Part shown: positions 62,375 through 64,000 of the stretch, piece by piece
How positions within the stretch are numbered: the stretch's first letter is position 1
Layout of the letters: each line of letters begins with the position of its first letter
Source of the DNA: Lithospermum erythrorhizon
Taxonomy: Eukaryota > Streptophyta > Magnoliopsida > Boraginales > Boraginaceae
DNA length: 64,000 nt
Assembly: GCA_019722365.1 (NCBI GenBank)
Contig: JADFUC010000759.1
Location: forward strand, 186,001 to 250,000
Direction of reading: 5' to 3'
Notes under the pieces: generated by a model
Database searches by the model: none
The model's input: the letters and a program-made list of their open reading frames with translations, nothing else
What the model was told of the DNA's origin: nothing
Translations under genes and position numbers: made by a program

Positions 62375-63290
62375 TCAAACCTGAGCTTCCTTGCATCTTC
62401 CATTGACAGTGATACAATTAGACCTAACAAACAATGAAGAAAAGCTAGTATCCGGAGATCTAATTTGATCCCTCTCTTTAATTACATCATTTGTCCTGGT
62501 CTGCATACTAATTAACACATTTTGCCAAGTATTAACTCTTGAGTTACCTCTACTAGGCATCCCAACATTCATATCAAACAAATCATCAATTTTGACACTC
62601 AAAATCTCCTCTGGTTCACCACCATCCAATATCCAAATCAAGCAAGAACAGAACCCTTTTGTAATTTCTGAATCACTATCAACTTTGAATCTGATCAATC
62701 CATCAATGTCCATTTCCACCTCCAACCACACCTGTTATTATACATATTATTAGATATTCGATATTATTGCATTAAAGATTCGATATTAATTATAGTAAAT
62801 ATATTATTAGTTACTCAAAATAATATCAAAACAATAATATCAATACGATATCTAATAATAGATCTAATACCTGTGCTGTACAACCCTTGACACGATTTTC
62901 TTGAAGATTTCTTGGCTTTTTAAAGGGAGGCAAAAGGGTTGCATAATGTAACAATCTTTTTACTCTATCAATAGGCTCAATCAAATTCTTGAATTCTGAA
63001 GCCAAACATTTCACCTTATCAGAAACACATAATGCTTGAAGAGGTGCTCCCTCTTGAACCTCAGAACAAGAAAACAAGCATGGCTCTTTCTTCAAAGGCC
63101 TCAAAACTGAGTTATTATTTCCAGAGCTTTGAATGCATTTCAAAGATGGAAAAAACAATGGTTTTTCAGGGTTCAACTTTCTTGATGATTGTGCATGGAA
63201 TCCAAAAGGGTACAAAAAACAACTGCCCTTAAAATTTTCCAAGAATCCAGGAGGATTTGAAGATGGAATTCTTAGGTTTGATGTGTGCAT
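62375..63290 (-). CDS. SUFE2: SufE-like protein 2, chloroplastic
   Basis: Plastid iron-sulfur assembly factor that accepts sulfur from the cysteine desulfurase NFS2 and stimulates it. Two minus-strand exons, 63290-62871 and 62731-62375, join in phase for 258 residues. Residues 1 to about 80 are Ser/Pro/Lys-rich like a transit peptide. The SufE domain follows: CLASEFKNLIEPIDRVKRLL, LPPFKKPRNLQENRVKGC with the expected sulfur-accepting Cys137, then VWLEVEMDIDGLIRFKVDSD, ITKGFCSCLIWILDG and LFDMNVGMPSRGNSRVNTWQ. There is no BolA domain (as in SUFE1) or NadA domain (as in SUFE3), which favours SUFE2. A (GA)n run lies in the 5' leader. Confidence 0.92.
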
Positions 63291-63386
63291 GCTTAATTAT
63301 ATTGAAACAGAACCAATTGCAATACAAATTAATTTTTGTTATTACTAGATAATTATATATAATCTACTACAAATTTTGTAACCACA

Positions 63387-63390
<4 letters not shown>

Positions 63391-63421
<31 letters not shown>
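63391..63421. repeat. (AG)15 microsatellite in SUFE2 leader
   Basis: About fifteen AG units, reading as a CT tract on the SUFE2 strand between its TATA box and start codon. Confidence 0.95.
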
Positions 63422-63424
<3 letters not shown>

Positions 63425-63517
63425 GGATGAGATATAGAAGCTCTCTCTTGTGAAAATGGAACCGAACGAAAGAATGCAAATGTGTCAAGAAATCAGAGAT
63501 GATGGCTGGCAGGCAAA

Positions 63518-63526
63518 AATATATAG
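63518..63526 (-). promoter_or_regulatory. TATA box of SUFE2
   Basis: TCTATATATTT on the minus strand, about 230 bases before the start codon. Confidence 0.5.
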
Positions 63527-63599
63527 ACACGGATTTTTCTGCATGAGTCACAAGGAAACTTTTATGATAGGCCCCCAAAAGTATATCAAATGGCATAAA

Positions 63600-64000
63600 A
63601 AATAGAGATCGAAATGTATTTTATTTTATGTGATATTGTTTATTATACATGTGTGCATGTATTACAATTTTAATTTTTTATTGTTGAATAAATAAAAATG
63701 ATGTTTTTATCATGATCATAATAATAATCAAATGTAATATAATAATGTGTTATATAAATATAATAAATGATACAAAATCCTAAAAATGAATTATGAGGCC
63801 TAGCACCCCTTCACTTTTGTTATTCTATTTGATTTGATTCTATTTTGAGATTAAAAAGGTAAGGGCACTATTGATAAAAAAAAAGACTAAAGATCATATT
63901 GGTTGAATCATTCATTCATCCCCTCATTTTATTCACTTTAATGTTGGAGGGAAATATTTTTTCCCCAATAAGAAATAAGTATAGTAAATTTATAATGTCC
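63600..64000. other. Intergenic, end of window
   Basis: AT-rich sequence upstream of SUFE2. Nothing recognised. Confidence 0.4.

Overview
The window is nuclear DNA of a flowering plant, almost certainly a eudicot. It is AT-rich. Genes have GT-AG introns and plant-specific families (TAA1-type tryptophan aminotransferase, ARO armadillo, DUF707, DUF868, class III peroxidase, GDSL esterase, SUFE2). Between them lie Ty3/gypsy and Ty1/copia remnants, Stowaway MITEs (CTCCCTCC ends), SINEs and Mutator- and hAT-like elements. The style recalls Caryophyllales, but sequence alone does not settle the species.

Layout. 0.8-4.2 kb (+): TAA1/TAR-like aminotransferase for auxin synthesis. 5.2-7.8 kb (+): a LURP-one-related gene whose first exon opens with an intact copia Gag N-terminal domain, the most unusual gene here. 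8.6-9.8 kb (+): intronless class III peroxidase with a long acidic extension and a changed haem-pocket residue. 11.1-13.0 kb (-): ARO-type armadillo protein. 15.2-16.9 kb (-): lipid phosphate phosphatase. 18.3-22.9 kb: decayed gypsy element with both LTRs recognisable. 22.9-32.3 kb: gene-free, with MITEs and AT repeats. 32.7-35.0 kb (+): GT17 N-acetylglucosaminyltransferase-like gene. 37.6-38.2 kb (+): His/Asn/Gly/Tyr-rich repetitive protein. 39.0-42.0 kb (-): 13-exon DUF707 gene with one suspicious splice junction. 43.7 kb: SINE with perfect target-site duplications. 44.8-48.8 kb: rearranged gypsy integrase and decayed copia gag. 48.9-49.9 kb (+): DUF868 gene. 50.7-59.2 kb (-): GDSL esterase cluster of two intact genes and one exon relic, with a frameshifted small secreted-peptide relic between the two genes. 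60.1-61.3 kb: Mutator-like element carrying a UDP-glycosyltransferase fragment (Pack-MULE-like). 62.4-63.3 kb (-): chloroplast SUFE2.

The genes do not form a pathway or cluster apart from the GDSL tandem array. The other organising features are a SINE-like repeat family with about twelve copies lying in introns or gene flanks, and a pair of 383/384-bp hAT-like elements that contain Pol III A/B-box-like motifs. Exon boundaries were derived by hand from splice signals, reading phase and family knowledge. No alignment or transcript data were available.
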